The notes: a model not told the origin generated them from the sequence alone. A DNA stretch of 64,000 nucleotides from Enterococcus_K sp051713825 (GCF_051713825.1 NZ_JBIOQR010000001.1:3906001-3970000), one strand, 5' to 3'; positions 25,759-35,222 are shown, counted from the stretch's first letter. Made by a program: numbers and translations.

Positions 25759-26064
25759 TTATAAGTTTTGTTCGTCACGAATACGTGCTTCTAATTCACG
25801 TTGTTCACGCTCACGTTGCGCTTTCTTTTCTTCTGATTCCATTTTTAAACGCTCGCGTTTTAATTCTGGGTTTGGATCGTTAACAACTGTTCCACCATCG
25901 ATTTCTTCTAAGGCTTGTCCAACACTCTTCACAGATTCAAAGTTCTCCATCGTTGCTTGAGATCCTGCATCCAATTCGTGTGCGCGTTTACTTGCTAGAA
26001 TCACAAGAGAATATTTCGAATTTACTTGGTTTAATAATGAGTCAATTGACGGTTTTAACATCAT
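25759..26064 (-). CDS. rpoZ: RNA polymerase omega subunit
   Basis: The 101-aa product (MMLKPSIDSLLNQVNSKYSL) has the omega core LVILASKRAHELD and then a long charged C-terminal helix rich in Glu, Arg and Lys. Omega aids assembly of beta-prime into RNA polymerase. It starts 4 bp after gmk, the usual arrangement, with AGGAGATG as binding site. Confidence 0.94.
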   Translation of the reverse strand: MMLKPSIDSLLNQVNSKYSLVILASKRAHELDAGSQATMENFESVKSVGQALEEIDGGTVVNDPNPELKRERLKMESEEKKAQREREQRELEARIRDEQNL

Positions 26065-26068
26065 GAGC

Positions 26069-26683
26069 CTACATCTCCTTTAACATCTTAATGTATTTTC
26101 CAATTACACGGTTCACTCGAAAGTGTTCGCTCGTAATAATTTCTTTGATTCGTTGAACGGCCAACGGAACTTGGTCGTTTACTACAGCATAATCGTATAA
26201 CGCCATCAGCTCAATCTCATCACGGGCAACCTTCATTCGTTGCTCGATGACTTCTTCAGCGTCTGTGCCGCGTCCAACAATTCGCGATTTAAGTTCAGCT
26301 AAGTCCGGTGGGGTTAAAAAGATAAACACACCGTCTGGCACTTTTTCTTTGACCTGCTGCGCTCCTTGAACTTCAATTTCTAAAAAGACGTCTTTTCCTT
26401 CATCTAAGGTTTTATTGACGTATGACAGGGGTGTACCATAATAATTTCCAACATATTCTGCATATTCCAACATTTCACCAGCTTCAATCATCGCTTCAAA
26501 CTCTTCTCTCGTTCGAAAATAATAATCGACGCCTTCTACTTCACCTTCTCGCATCTTACGAGTGGTCATTGAAATGGAGTATTGAAAGTCATTGTCTTCA
26601 CTCTCAAAAATAGCTTTTCTTACGGTTCCCTTACCTACCCCGGAAGGGCCGGATAACACAATTAATAATCCACGTTCTGTCAT
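26069..26683 (-). CDS. gmk: Guanylate kinase
   Basis: The 204-aa enzyme phosphorylates GMP to GDP. It has the P-loop LSGPSGVGKGTVRK, the GMP-binding TTRKMREGEVEGVDYYF and EYAEYVGNYYGTP, and the lid region GRGTDAEEVIEQR. The length is standard. It heads a two-gene unit with rpoZ. The 364-bp region upstream is non-coding. Confidence 0.96.
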   Translation of the reverse strand: MTERGLLIVLSGPSGVGKGTVRKAIFESEDNDFQYSISMTTRKMREGEVEGVDYYFRTREEFEAMIEAGEMLEYAEYVGNYYGTPLSYVNKTLDEGKDVFLEIEVQGAQQVKEKVPDGVFIFLTPPDLAELKSRIVGRGTDAEEVIEQRMKVARDEIELMALYDYAVVNDQVPLAVQRIKEIITSEHFRVNRVIGKYIKMLKEM

Positions 26684-27047
26684 AATGACGTCCTTTCCCT
26701 TGTCTTTTTCGCTTAACGTCTATTCTGCACTTTTTTTCTGTAATTTTCAAGGCTTTCTTTATTATAGCGAGATTTTCTCTAAAAAGCTAGTTATGCTAGA
26801 AGCTCTCGCCATTTTCTAACTTTCAACCGACTAATCTTCAAAAAAGTTCTTCAAACAAGTTGGCAAAAAAAAGACAGCCGTCAACCCTTCACGCGCCTAA
26901 CTTCCCTACAGTTTAGACTTCTTACGCCAAATAAAAAGAAACACTCAAAAACATTCTCTTTTTCTGCCTCATTTAAAGCCAGCCTCCGAAAAAATCTCAA
27001 GCATCTCTTTTTCATTACTCTTTCAACACATAATCCTTCATTTTGTT
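26684..27047. other. Non-coding gap upstream of gmk
   Basis: This is AT-rich spacer between gmk and the 94-aa gene. I see no gene, no clear hairpin with a T-run and no repeat. It presumably carries the gmk promoter. Confidence 0.5.
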
Positions 27048-27332
27048 CTAGAAGCCCATGTTAGAGAGGGTATTCACTACCCCCATAATTTCATCCTGAC
27101 GAGAAACTAATTTCTCAACTGGCCCTTCAACCTCTTTGGCATCAATTCGAACGATGTACTGCCGTTTTAAGGTCACGTAAGTTCCTTCGTTAACTAATAA
27201 TAAGATCTCTTCTTCAGTATAAGAAACACAGGCATCTTTCCAAACCTCAAAGCCGCTTGCTGAAGAAGGGACTGAACGTTTCACGACATTTTTTCCGCTC
27301 AACTCATGAAAAGTGATATCATAATATTTCAT
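27048..27332 (-). CDS. 94-aa conserved-looking protein, unknown
   Basis: The protein begins MKYYDITFHELSGKNVVKRS, contains a second beta-like stretch (TYVTLKRQYIVRIDAKEV) and ends EIMGVVNTLSNMGF. It is soluble with no signal peptide. ATG 27332 has AAGGGGCG upstream. It lies between yicC and gmk, where Bacillus carries remA, but its sequence does not look like RemA. The function is unknown; the gene itself is probably real because of codon use, binding site and orientation. Confidence 0.65.
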   Translation of the reverse strand: MKYYDITFHELSGKNVVKRSVPSSASGFEVWKDACVSYTEEEILLLVNEGTYVTLKRQYIVRIDAKEVEGPVEKLVSRQDEIMGVVNTLSNMGF

Positions 27333-27407
27333 TCTTCTCGCCCCTTTATTCGTTTCTTCTAGTATACCGTTTCTTGGCCGTTTTCAAAAATGAAACCCAT
27401 TCAAGAC

Positions 27408-28292
27408 TTATTCTATATTTTGAACTTGTTCACGAATTTTCTCTAAAACCGTCTTCATCTGAACCACCAAATTCTTGATCTCAATCGGACTTGATTTAGA
27501 GCCTATTGTATTGACTTCTCGGTTCATTTCTTGGATCAGAAAATCCAGCTCTCGTCCAACTGGTTCTGTCTGTTGAAGCAGCATTCCTAGTTTTTCTAAA
27601 TGAATCATCAAACGATCAATCTCTTCATGGATATCGCCCCGTTCAAGCAATAGAACCATTTCTGTCAACAAACGAGATTCATCAAGCGTCTCTCCTAAAT
27701 AATCTTTCAATTTTGTTTCAAATTTTTCACGGTAATCCGTTTCATACACGGCCACAAACCCGTTGAGCTCTTCTACCAATTTAGAAAAATCTTGTCGATA
27801 ATTTTCTAAAACGGTTTGAATCATTTGACCCTCTTGAATCCGACTTTGCTCAATCGAATGCAACGATGCGACCAACGTCTCTTTCACCAATAATTCAAGA
27901 AGAGAATCCTCTTTGGTCTCTTCTTGAATCTCTACATACTCCTCGTTGCCAATAATCTGTTGCAGTAGTCCATCAATAGAAAGCGTGGTTTGGTTATACC
28001 GTTCGCTAACACCACTTTGAAGCTTTTGAATTAATTGATCAATCAAATCCCAACGAACAACCACTTCTTTTGCCCCACCATTTTTAGCGGTTAGTTTGAA
28101 AAACAACTCCACACGTCCGCGTTGAAGCGTCTCTTTTATTCTTGTACGCATCATAGATTCATAGACATTCAATTCTCTTGGCATCCGCAATTGAATATCC
28201 AAATAACGATGGTTGACACTTTTTATCTCGACATCTAACTGAAACCACTCATTTTCTTTGATACATTTTCCAAAACCAGTCATGCTTTTCAT
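27408..28292 (-). CDS. yicC: YicC-family endoribonuclease
   Basis: The 294-aa protein has the family signatures MKSMTGFGK at the N-terminus, VEIKSVNHRYLDIQLRMPREL, and the C-terminal LLQQTEPVGRELDFLIQEMNREVNTIGSKS. YicC proteins are RNases that assist turnover of small RNAs in enterobacteria; the Firmicute role is less clear. Position upstream of gmk is conserved in many bacteria. It starts 16 bp after the PC4-like gene. Confidence 0.93.
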   Translation of the reverse strand: MKSMTGFGKCIKENEWFQLDVEIKSVNHRYLDIQLRMPRELNVYESMMRTRIKETLQRGRVELFFKLTAKNGGAKEVVVRWDLIDQLIQKLQSGVSERYNQTTLSIDGLLQQIIGNEEYVEIQEETKEDSLLELLVKETLVASLHSIEQSRIQEGQMIQTVLENYRQDFSKLVEELNGFVAVYETDYREKFETKLKDYLGETLDESRLLTEMVLLLERGDIHEEIDRLMIHLEKLGMLLQQTEPVGRELDFLIQEMNREVNTIGSKSSPIEIKNLVVQMKTVLEKIREQVQNIE

Positions 28293-28308
28293 TGACAGGG
28301 CGCCCCTT

Positions 28309-28527
28309 TTACATAGATTTTATCGTTTTTTGTAATGCTTCAAACTCTTCATTGGACAAGGTAACGCCTTTTCCCATCTTTTCATGCTCAGGCGCCCAGT
28401 CTCTAATATCAAACTTAGGTGGTCGACCATTCCAGCTAACTAGATTCAATTCTTTTCTCCAGCCCTTTGGATTTTCACTTAATACCGCAATTTCTTCAAC
28501 AATCTCGTATGAAAATTCTTTCACCAT
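28309..28527 (-). CDS. YdbC/PC4-like single-stranded DNA-binding protein
   Basis: The 72-aa protein is strand-rich at first (EFSYEIVEEIAVLSENPKGW), then has ELNLVSWNGRPPKFDIRDWAPEHEKMGKG and a C-terminal helix. That matches the YdbC group of PC4-type whirly folds, which bind single-stranded DNA. The start overlaps the patatin gene by 7 bp, so the two are translationally coupled. Confidence 0.82.
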   Translation of the reverse strand: MVKEFSYEIVEEIAVLSENPKGWRKELNLVSWNGRPPKFDIRDWAPEHEKMGKGVTLSNEEFEALQKTIKSM

Positions 28528-30233
28528 GTGTTTCCCTCCATTAAATAATCGATAAATAAAACCATAAATACTTGAATTGGATTCTTTTGGATCAACTTTT
28601 GAATCTCTTGTTGTTTTACGGCTTCCGCCTCTTCCTTAGAATCCAATACTAGTTTTTTCAAATAAAGTAACTGATTTTTTTCTGAGTAAAAATAATTCTC
28701 TTCTCGAAACCTGTCCAGCCATTCTTGAACTGATAACGTACCTAATTCAGTCGCTTCGGCTTGTTGGCTCGACTGTTTTAATTCTTTTGTTAACTGATTG
28801 ATAGTATACACCTTTGTTGGTAAAAGTTGAAAACCCTTTGCCACTAGCTCCATAAACACCAAGCCCAAGGTCTCAACAGTCACGGGGCCTTTATATAACT
28901 TACGCAGTTTAGGCAAACTATTTTTTTCTAACCACTCATTATCAATAATTTGTTCTCCAAAATAAAGATTCTTTTGCATTTTTATCAGAAAATCTCGCCA
29001 AATGACTTCGGTGTCCTCAGACGACTCAAACGTATACCAATAGCCTTTGAATCGACCAAATTGTTTCATGGTCTCCAAATAACCCAATTGAAGATTCTGT
29101 GTGGAACGAAGAGCATCAAAGACCAAAAATGTCCCTAATTCCCATGGGCTATGAAGAAGGATTGAATTAGTTTCATCCGGGATATGCACTCGTTTTATTA
29201 AGCCAGGACCTTTGACATCTACAGCAATACAATCCGTAGCCCCTTTTTGAATCGCCACATCAATTGGCAAATTATTTCGATACCCACCATCCATATACGA
29301 TAAACCTTCTATTTCAATAGCTTTCATCGCAGGAAAAAAAGATGCAGAAGCTAACAACCAGTCAACCAGTTGAGCAGGATTGGATTGTTTAATGTCTACG
29401 ACTGTCTCTTTTAGCGCACTCATCTCTGTGGTCACCGTAAATAATTGAATAGGGCTGTCTTCTATTTTACGCAAGGAGATATTCTTTTCAAGCAATTGTC
29501 GTAACGGTTGTGTCGAAACACCTCCTTTACGAATCGCTGTCGTGGTTAAAGAAGCAATTTGTAAAATAAGCTCGCGCATCGTCTGATTACTATTGGCGGC
29601 AGCTGGAAAACTCATCACGGCTTCCGTCGACAAGGTTTGCCACATCTCTTTGGCCACCTCAAAGTCATCTTGTAGGACAAAGGCCCCATTCAGCGCCCCT
29701 ACAGAGGTTCCAGTTACTAGTTCAAAGGAAATGTTCAGCTCTTTTAAAGCTTGCCAAACACCAATCTGATAGCTTCCATGCGCCCCTCCACCCCCAAGAA
29801 CAAGTGCCGTTTTGTACACCAGCGTTTTCTTAAACAAGGCATCTGTTTGTAGATAGCCTTGTTCTATTAATAGTTCTTGGGAAACGGCGTCACCAGAAAG
29901 ATCCAGACCAATCTCTGAACAAAATTGTTGTCTAGCAATCTTCTCAAGATATTGTAAACTCTTTTTCCAGCCAATTTGTATTTGATTATCTAAAAACAAA
30001 GCATTCGTGACAGTCATAAGCTTTCCTGGCGCTCGCCCAGAAAAGGACACAAAGCCGAGACATTTCCCTTGAGAACCTGTTTTTATCTGCCAAGCTTCAC
30101 CTCTTTTGACTGCCTTCAAAAATTCTTTTCTAGCAACAGAATGTTCTGCATAAAACGGCCACCGCAATTGACTCACTTGTATCTTGGGCACTAGTTTTCC
30201 GACTTCAGAAGGATAGATTTTTTGACATTCCAT
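28521..30233 (-). CDS. Patatin-like phospholipase with N-terminal extension
   Basis: The 570-aa protein has an N-terminal region (about 1-135) that reads like an acetyltransferase-type fold (SQLRWPFYAEHSVARKEFL, then IGLDLSGDAVSQELLIEQGY). The patatin domain follows: LGGGGAHGSYQIGV (oxyanion loop), GTSVG (catalytic Ser) and DGGYRNN (catalytic Asp). The C-terminal 200 residues are helical and unassigned. Patatins are Ser/Asp acyl hydrolases acting on membrane lipids. The fusion is longer than typical bacterial patatins (about 280-300 aa). No signal peptide is seen, so it is probably intracellular. Confidence 0.85.
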   Translation of the reverse strand: MECQKIYPSEVGKLVPKIQVSQLRWPFYAEHSVARKEFLKAVKRGEAWQIKTGSQGKCLGFVSFSGRAPGKLMTVTNALFLDNQIQIGWKKSLQYLEKIARQQFCSEIGLDLSGDAVSQELLIEQGYLQTDALFKKTLVYKTALVLGGGGAHGSYQIGVWQALKELNISFELVTGTSVGALNGAFVLQDDFEVAKEMWQTLSTEAVMSFPAAANSNQTMRELILQIASLTTTAIRKGGVSTQPLRQLLEKNISLRKIEDSPIQLFTVTTEMSALKETVVDIKQSNPAQLVDWLLASASFFPAMKAIEIEGLSYMDGGYRNNLPIDVAIQKGATDCIAVDVKGPGLIKRVHIPDETNSILLHSPWELGTFLVFDALRSTQNLQLGYLETMKQFGRFKGYWYTFESSEDTEVIWRDFLIKMQKNLYFGEQIIDNEWLEKNSLPKLRKLYKGPVTVETLGLVFMELVAKGFQLLPTKVYTINQLTKELKQSSQQAEATELGTLSVQEWLDRFREENYFYSEKNQLLYLKKLVLDSKEEAEAVKQQEIQKLIQKNPIQVFMVLFIDYLMEGNTW

Positions 30234-30395
30234 ATCCAGAACTCACCTCTTTTTTCTAAGTATACCAAATCTCTTTGGCTCCTGCTCCTAACACCTAACA
30301 TAACCCAGACTTTTTTACTAAAATATATAATTTAAGAAAAAGAGACACCTGAAGATCTTATGCTGACAAAAAATTCCCCAACATAATCAGGACTC

Positions 30396-30433
30396 AAAAA
30401 AAGCCAACAAGCCATTGATGACTGTTAGCTTCT
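30396..30433 (-). terminator. Terminator of the TetR operon
   Basis: On the minus strand AAGCTAACA and TGTTGGCTT form an imperfect stem followed by a T-run. It lies between the TetR gene and the patatin. Confidence 0.6.
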
Positions 30434-30485
30434 TTCTGATTTGCTAGCTCTTGTTTAAAACAGTGTGACAGCAACTAAGTGTTGA

Positions 30486-31007
30486 CTAGGCTAGATAATA
30501 ATTGGTCTGAACATAGTCGGAGATTCTATGTATTAGTTTTTCTTCAGTCGGTGAATCCTCCATCCCTAAGCATGCCGTTAAAGTCCCGACAATATGACTA
30601 TAAATGAGCGACCCTTCTTCTTTGTTTAATGATGGATCTTCTGCCACGCCTTCAAGGAACAACTCATAGAGAAACTTCTGCATTTTAGCAAAGGTTCCAC
30701 GATCAGTCACTAATGAAAAATAGACCGAGCTATCATCTCTAATAAATCTTGAAACATTTTCTATGTACTCGTCTAATGAAGTGTTCTGAGAAAACCACAT
30801 TCTCTTTACCCTGAGAAAAATTTGATTGGTCATTGCTTCTCGGAGTCCTTCCATATTTTTGAAAACTAAGTAAATTGGCTGGGTAGATATGCCAATTTCG
30901 CGCGCCACCGCTCGAGCTGAAAGATTGCTTACGCCATGTCGAATCGCTAGCTCATAAGCGCCTTCCAATAAAACTGAAGCTGTATATTGTGTTTCTCTCA
31001 TTTTCAT
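30486..31007 (-). CDS. TetR/AcrR-family transcriptional regulator
   Basis: The 173-aa protein has an N-terminal TetR helix-turn-helix (about 10-57: LLEGAYELAIRHGVSNLSAR, then EIGISTQPIYLVFKNMEGL) and a helical ligand/dimer domain. ATG 31007 directly follows the stop of the 104-aa gene (GGAG-TAA-ATG), with a second ATG two codons later. The regulated genes are unknown; self-regulation with its partner gene is likely. It is next to the LPXTG locus but transcribed after it in the same direction with its own promoter. Confidence 0.85.
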   Translation of the reverse strand: MKMRETQYTASVLLEGAYELAIRHGVSNLSARAVAREIGISTQPIYLVFKNMEGLREAMTNQIFLRVKRMWFSQNTSLDEYIENVSRFIRDDSSVYFSLVTDRGTFAKMQKFLYELFLEGVAEDPSLNKEEGSLIYSHIVGTLTACLGMEDSPTEEKLIHRISDYVQTNYYLA

Positions 31008-31322
31008 TTACTCCTTTACTTGTGTTTTTTCTATTACGAAAGGCTTTGGTAAAGTCGATTTTGGTTGAAAAACCATACTCTCTTCGTAAAATCGTTTTGC
31101 ATCTGACTCTGCCATTTGGATAATTTCTTGTTCTGTACACTTATGTAAATCTGGTTCTAACCAAAAGAAGAAGAGAATTTGCAGCTTAGCATCAATAAAT
31201 AATACTTTGTGAATACCTGCTAAGTAATCTTCAGTCAGAAACTCCGTTAAAATTTGATAAAACTCCTTTTTTAACGTTTCGTAGTAATCAACTAATTGAC
31301 GCAGTTCTTTAGCACCAGACAC
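31008..31322 (-). CDS. 104-aa protein of unknown function
   Basis: The protein begins MSGAKELRQLVDYYETLKKE, has a strongly hydrophobic, aromatic core (KLQILFFFWLEPDLHK) and an acidic helix (AESDAKRFYEESMVF). It is coupled to the TetR gene, whose binding site is its last codons. No signal peptide or known motif is seen. I do not recognise it. Confidence 0.6.
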   Translation of the reverse strand: MSGAKELRQLVDYYETLKKEFYQILTEFLTEDYLAGIHKVLFIDAKLQILFFFWLEPDLHKCTEQEIIQMAESDAKRFYEESMVFQPKSTLPKPFVIEKTQVKE

Positions 31323-31517
31323 TTGATTTAAGGCCTGGTTATATGAAAAAAATAGTCATTCACGACTTGACGTTCTCGATTTTTTGTCTGCATCTTCTCT
31401 ACACTCTCCCTTCGATTCATATTTATAGACTAAAAGGTTTTATTATTTTTTATAAAACACGCAGACACAACCTTATCCATTATTTAGTCTGGGCCTACGT
31501 ATGTTTATTTCTTAGGT

Positions 31518-34500
31518 CTAGCTCTTATTCTTTACAAACTTTCGGTAAGACACATAACCACCAGAAAGAAGAAGTAGCAAACCAACGATTATCAGAAGAT
31601 AGTTTCTCTCTTCTCCTGTTTGAGGTAAATACGTAGAATCTGTTCCATGATTACCTGAACCAGGTTTGTTGTTTGGTCCATTTCCTGTCCCTTTGCCAGT
31701 TACATCGGTTGTGCTTGTTGAATCGCTCGTGCTCGTTGAATCCGTTGTACTTGTTGAGTCGCTTGTGCTCGTTGAATCGCTTGTACTTGTTGAGTCTGTC
31801 GTACTTGTTGAATCCGTCGAATCCGTTGTGCTTGTTGAGTCGCTCGTGCTTGTTGAATCTATTGTACTCGTTGAATCTGTTGTACTTGTTGAGTCTGTCG
31901 TGCTCGTTGAATCCGTTGTGTTTGTCGAATCCGTTGTGCTCGTTGAATCTGTCGTACTTGTCGAATCTGTCGTGCTCGTTGAATCTGTTGTACTTGTCGA
32001 GTCTGTCGTGCTCGTTGAATCTGTTGTACTTGTTGAGTCTGTCGTGCTCGTTGAATCTGTTGTACTTGTTGAGTCTGTCGTGCTCGTTGAATCTGTTGTA
32101 CTTGTCAAGTCTGTCGTGCTCGTTGAATCTGTTGTACTTGTTGAGTCTGTCGTGCTCGTTGAATCCGTTGTGTTTGTCGAATCCGTTGTGCTCGTCGAAT
32201 CTGTTGTACTTGTTGAATCTGTCGTACTTGTCGAATCCGTTGTACTTGTTGAATCTGTCGTACTTGTCGAATCCGTTGTGCTCGTTGAATCTGTTGTACT
32301 TGTCGAATCCGTTGTGCTCGTTGAGTCTGTTGTGCTCGTTGAATCTGTTGTACTTGTCGAGTCTGTCGTGCTCGTTGAATCCGTTGTGCTCGTTGAATCT
32401 GTCGTACTTGTCGAATCTGTTGTACTTGTTGAATCTGTCGTACTTGTCGAATCCGTTGTGCTCGTTGAATCTGTTGTACTTGTCGGATCCGTTGTGCTCG
32501 TTGAATCTGTCGTACTTGTCGAATCCGTTGTGCTCGTTGAATCTGTTGTACTTGTTGAATCTGTCGTACTTGTCGAATCCGTTGTGCTCGTTGAATCTGT
32601 TGTGCTTGTCGAATCCGTCGTACTTGTCGAATCCGTCGTACTTGTCGAATCCGTTGTGCTCGTTGAATCTGTCGTACTTGTCGAATCCGTTGTGCTCGTT
32701 GAATCTGTTGTGCTTGTCGAATCCGTTGTGCTCGTTGAATCTGTTGTACTTGTCGGATCCGTTGTGCTCGTTGAATCTGTTGTGCTTGTCGAATCCGTTG
32801 AGTCCGTTGAATCTGTCGTACTTGTCGAATCCGTTGTGCTCGTTGAATCTGTTGTGCTTGTCGAATCCGTTGAGTCCGTTGAATCCGTTGTACTTGTTGA
32901 GTCCGTTGTACTTGTTGAATCTGTCGTGCTCGTTGAATCCGTTGTGCTCGTTGAGTCGCTTGTACTTGTTGAATCCGTTGAATCATCTGTTGAACTTGAG
33001 CTTTCTTCTGTGTACGGATCACGAATCACAAAATGCTCATTGTCTTCATAGCGTGGGTTCAGCATCTTCACACCCTCAGGTAAGATGTTATTCTTATCTG
33101 GATGATAACCGGTGAAATAAATGACCCCGTCGTTCGTGTTCTTCCCGTCAATAATGTATGGATGGTTACTTTGAGTGACAGTCGTATTTTTGACAACAAT
33201 CTCCCCATCAGTCCCTGGGCTATAGGTTGTATCAAAGAAGGAAATAACTGCTTTATTTGATGCATTTTTGACTTCATTATTCAGAAAATCAAGCGTCGCA
33301 ATTCGGCCTTGGCTAATATCAAGTAACGGGCTCTTTGCTGCAGCTGTCATTTCTATTTTGTTGGAATCCATCAAAATCTTGGCCCTTGCCCCCCAAGCAG
33401 AAGTATTAAGACTCACATCTTTTAAAGTACAGTTTTTAAATGTAAACGAGTCACTAACACCAGTTGTTCCAAATGTTGCTCCGTTAATTTGAGTATTATA
33501 AAAACCATTATCTCGGTCATTTTGATTTTCACTAGCGTTCACATATGCTTGACAATTTAGACGTCCCGTAATATTCATCGTTGAATCATAAATCTGTGTT
33601 CCACGCATATTTGCACGAGCAATATTGAATTGCGAATTGCGGATCGTTCCTGCTAACCACAAGTCAGCTGTGTATCCTGGTTCAATGTCAAACGTCGCAT
33701 TCTTTAATTCGACTCCTGTACTCATCCCCATAATCCCACTATTAACAAACGTTTCATTTTCCCAGACTAGATCCGTTCCCATGCTAGGAATCACTGCTTT
33801 TGATTTGATGACATTGAGATTTCGATCATAATAAGTATTCCCACGAATCAATGTATCTGTCCGATATTCAAATGCAACTCCTAACACACCGTCCTTACTG
33901 TTTTTATAAAAAATATTATCTTCAACTGAGTAACGAGTTGCCCGTGCTGAAATTCGGACATTTCCTGAGAATTCATTGTCTTTTATTGCGATTGTATCAC
34001 CTGCAACAACCACTAAATCGCCCTTATTATCCTCAAATTTATTCCCAATAATTTGAATGTCATTCATGTATTCCCAGCCGTCTTCCACATCAATCGCATA
34101 ACCAGGCGATAAAAGTCCTGTGTTTTTAAAGGTGTTATTTCGAACAATTAATGTATCCGCTGCACAAATAGCCATTGCAAGACTTTTGTTATTGTCAAAT
34201 ACACAATCTTCAACTGTTAGTCGACTTGGCTGTTCATAGTAGGTTAAGAAAGCGACTGCTCCATTAAAATCTCCATCTCCTCTAGTTGGAACTTCTGGTT
34301 GATGAAGAACAAAGTGAGCGACAGAAGCATTTGCTGGAACAGTTGTTTTCTTGTAAACGAGTTGATTTTCTGCAGTGCTGATAAAATTACCAGCTGCGTC
34401 ATAAAAGAGTACATCAAAAACTCGCGTAGACAAGAATTGATTATTCATATAACCAAGGTCATAACCGAGGATGAAGTAGTTTTTATACAATGTCCCATAA

Positions 34501-35165
34501 TTTGCAACATTCAATGGTTCTTTTGTTCTAATTGTTGTATCACTTTCAATCAATTCACCCGTACTTAAATCCATGCCCCCTTTTTCAAGGTTTTGCTTCT
34601 TTAAAGAAGTGCCTGAACGAGAAGGTTGAAGTTCTTTTCCTTTTCCGGTAGTAATTCCCCAGCCTGTAGAATCTTTGATGACTACATTGTCGATTTTACA
34701 ATCTACAGCTCCTCGCTCAAGTAAAATCAGCGTGTTTCGCTCACCTTGAAAAGGTACGGAATAATCATGAGTATCAATATCTCCAGCGACTGTTCCGTTT
34801 GTCAAACGAATATTTGAACAAAGTTCCATATGAATCGCTGTACTTTGAACTAATGCGTTTGAAGCCAGACTTAAAGTGGCTCCATTTAAATCAATCGTAA
34901 GATCTGAAACATCTTTTATCAGAATTGTATTACTTGCACTGATGGCAATCTCTTCTGATGGAAATTTGATGGTCGAATAGCCTTCATCAGAGGCCCACTT
35001 GATTGCATTTGTGATTCCTTCACTATTGTGTTCAGGATTACCATCAATCCCCCATTCCTGCTTATCAAGTATGTATTCAGAACCGCTCTCTGCTGCATAA
35101 CCAGTTACAGAAAAACATAACGCTGATATAAAAATGCTTAAGAAGATACCAACTTTTTTTAACAT
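31518..35165 (-). CDS. LPXTG surface protein with beta-helix head and Ser/Thr/Asp stalk
   Basis: The 1215-aa protein has a signal peptide (MLKKVGIFLSIFISALCF..., cleavage near 25) and a right-handed parallel beta-helix region (about 26-735). Its short strands (DLTIDLNGATLSLASN, LIVRNNTFKNTGL, IQIIGNKFEDN, IAIKDNEFSGN) are of the pectate-lyase/polysaccharide-lyase type. A stalk of about 400 residues built from S-T-T-D-S-T repeats follows, then LPQTGEE (about 1180), a membrane span and a basic tail. It is anchored to the wall by sortase. The head probably binds or cleaves glycans, but I see no proven catalytic triad. The stalk resembles Sdr-type stalks and may be glycosylated. Confidence 0.9.
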   Translation of the reverse strand: MLKKVGIFLSIFISALCFSVTGYAAESGSEYILDKQEWGIDGNPEHNSEGITNAIKWASDEGYSTIKFPSEEIAISASNTILIKDVSDLTIDLNGATLSLASNALVQSTAIHMELCSNIRLTNGTVAGDIDTHDYSVPFQGERNTLILLERGAVDCKIDNVVIKDSTGWGITTGKGKELQPSRSGTSLKKQNLEKGGMDLSTGELIESDTTIRTKEPLNVANYGTLYKNYFILGYDLGYMNNQFLSTRVFDVLFYDAAGNFISTAENQLVYKKTTVPANASVAHFVLHQPEVPTRGDGDFNGAVAFLTYYEQPSRLTVEDCVFDNNKSLAMAICAADTLIVRNNTFKNTGLLSPGYAIDVEDGWEYMNDIQIIGNKFEDNKGDLVVVAGDTIAIKDNEFSGNVRISARATRYSVEDNIFYKNSKDGVLGVAFEYRTDTLIRGNTYYDRNLNVIKSKAVIPSMGTDLVWENETFVNSGIMGMSTGVELKNATFDIEPGYTADLWLAGTIRNSQFNIARANMRGTQIYDSTMNITGRLNCQAYVNASENQNDRDNGFYNTQINGATFGTTGVSDSFTFKNCTLKDVSLNTSAWGARAKILMDSNKIEMTAAAKSPLLDISQGRIATLDFLNNEVKNASNKAVISFFDTTYSPGTDGEIVVKNTTVTQSNHPYIIDGKNTNDGVIYFTGYHPDKNNILPEGVKMLNPRYEDNEHFVIRDPYTEESSSSTDDSTDSTSTSDSTSTTDSTSTTDSTSTTDSTSTTDSTDSTDSTSTTDSTSTTDSTSTTDSTDSTDSTSTTDSTSTTDPTSTTDSTSTTDSTSTTDSTSTTDSTSTTDSTSTTDSTSTTDSTSTTDSTSTTDSTSTTDSTSTTDSTSTTDSTSTTDSTSTTDSTSTTDPTSTTDSTSTTDSTSTTDSTSTTDSTSTTDSTSTTDSTSTTDSTSTTDSTSTTDSTSTTDSTSTTDSTSTTDSTSTTDSTSTTDSTSTTDSTSTTDSTSTTDSTNTTDSTSTTDSTSTTDSTSTTDLTSTTDSTSTTDSTSTTDSTSTTDSTSTTDSTSTTDSTSTTDSTSTTDSTSTTDSTSTTDSTNTTDSTSTTDSTSTTDSTSTIDSTSTSDSTSTTDSTDSTSTTDSTSTSDSTSTSDSTSTTDSTSTSDSTSTTDVTGKGTGNGPNNKPGSGNHGTDSTYLPQTGEERNYLLIIVGLLLLLSGGYVSYRKFVKNKS
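31710..32985 (-). repeat. 18-bp tandem repeat tract encoding the stalk
   Basis: About 1.28 kb of imperfect 18-bp units codes for S-T-T-D-S-T over and over. Variants alternate between TGTTGTACTTG, CGTTGTGCTCG and CGTCGTACTTG on the plus strand, and some units are shortened to DSTDST. Because the period is a multiple of three, frames on both strands stay open; none of those is a gene. Copy number is likely to vary between strains. Confidence 0.95.
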
Positions 35166-35222
35166 TCTTTTCTCCTCTCATAGGGACTTATTTTTCTATT
35201 AATTGTTTATAGAAATAAGCTC

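Noticed and set aside
27048..27332. remA (biofilm regulator) at the yicC-gmk position
   Set aside because: The sequence lacks the RemA N-terminus and pattern; only the position is similar.
31710..32985. Possible CRISPR array
   Set aside because: The units are contiguous 18-bp coding repeats without unique spacers or cas genes.
31666..33115. Long open frames on the plus strand (over 450 codons) opposite the stalk repeat
   Set aside because: They arise only because an 18-bp repeat keeps every frame free of stops. The peptides are pure repeats (LVESVV, SLNLLYL) with no start signals.
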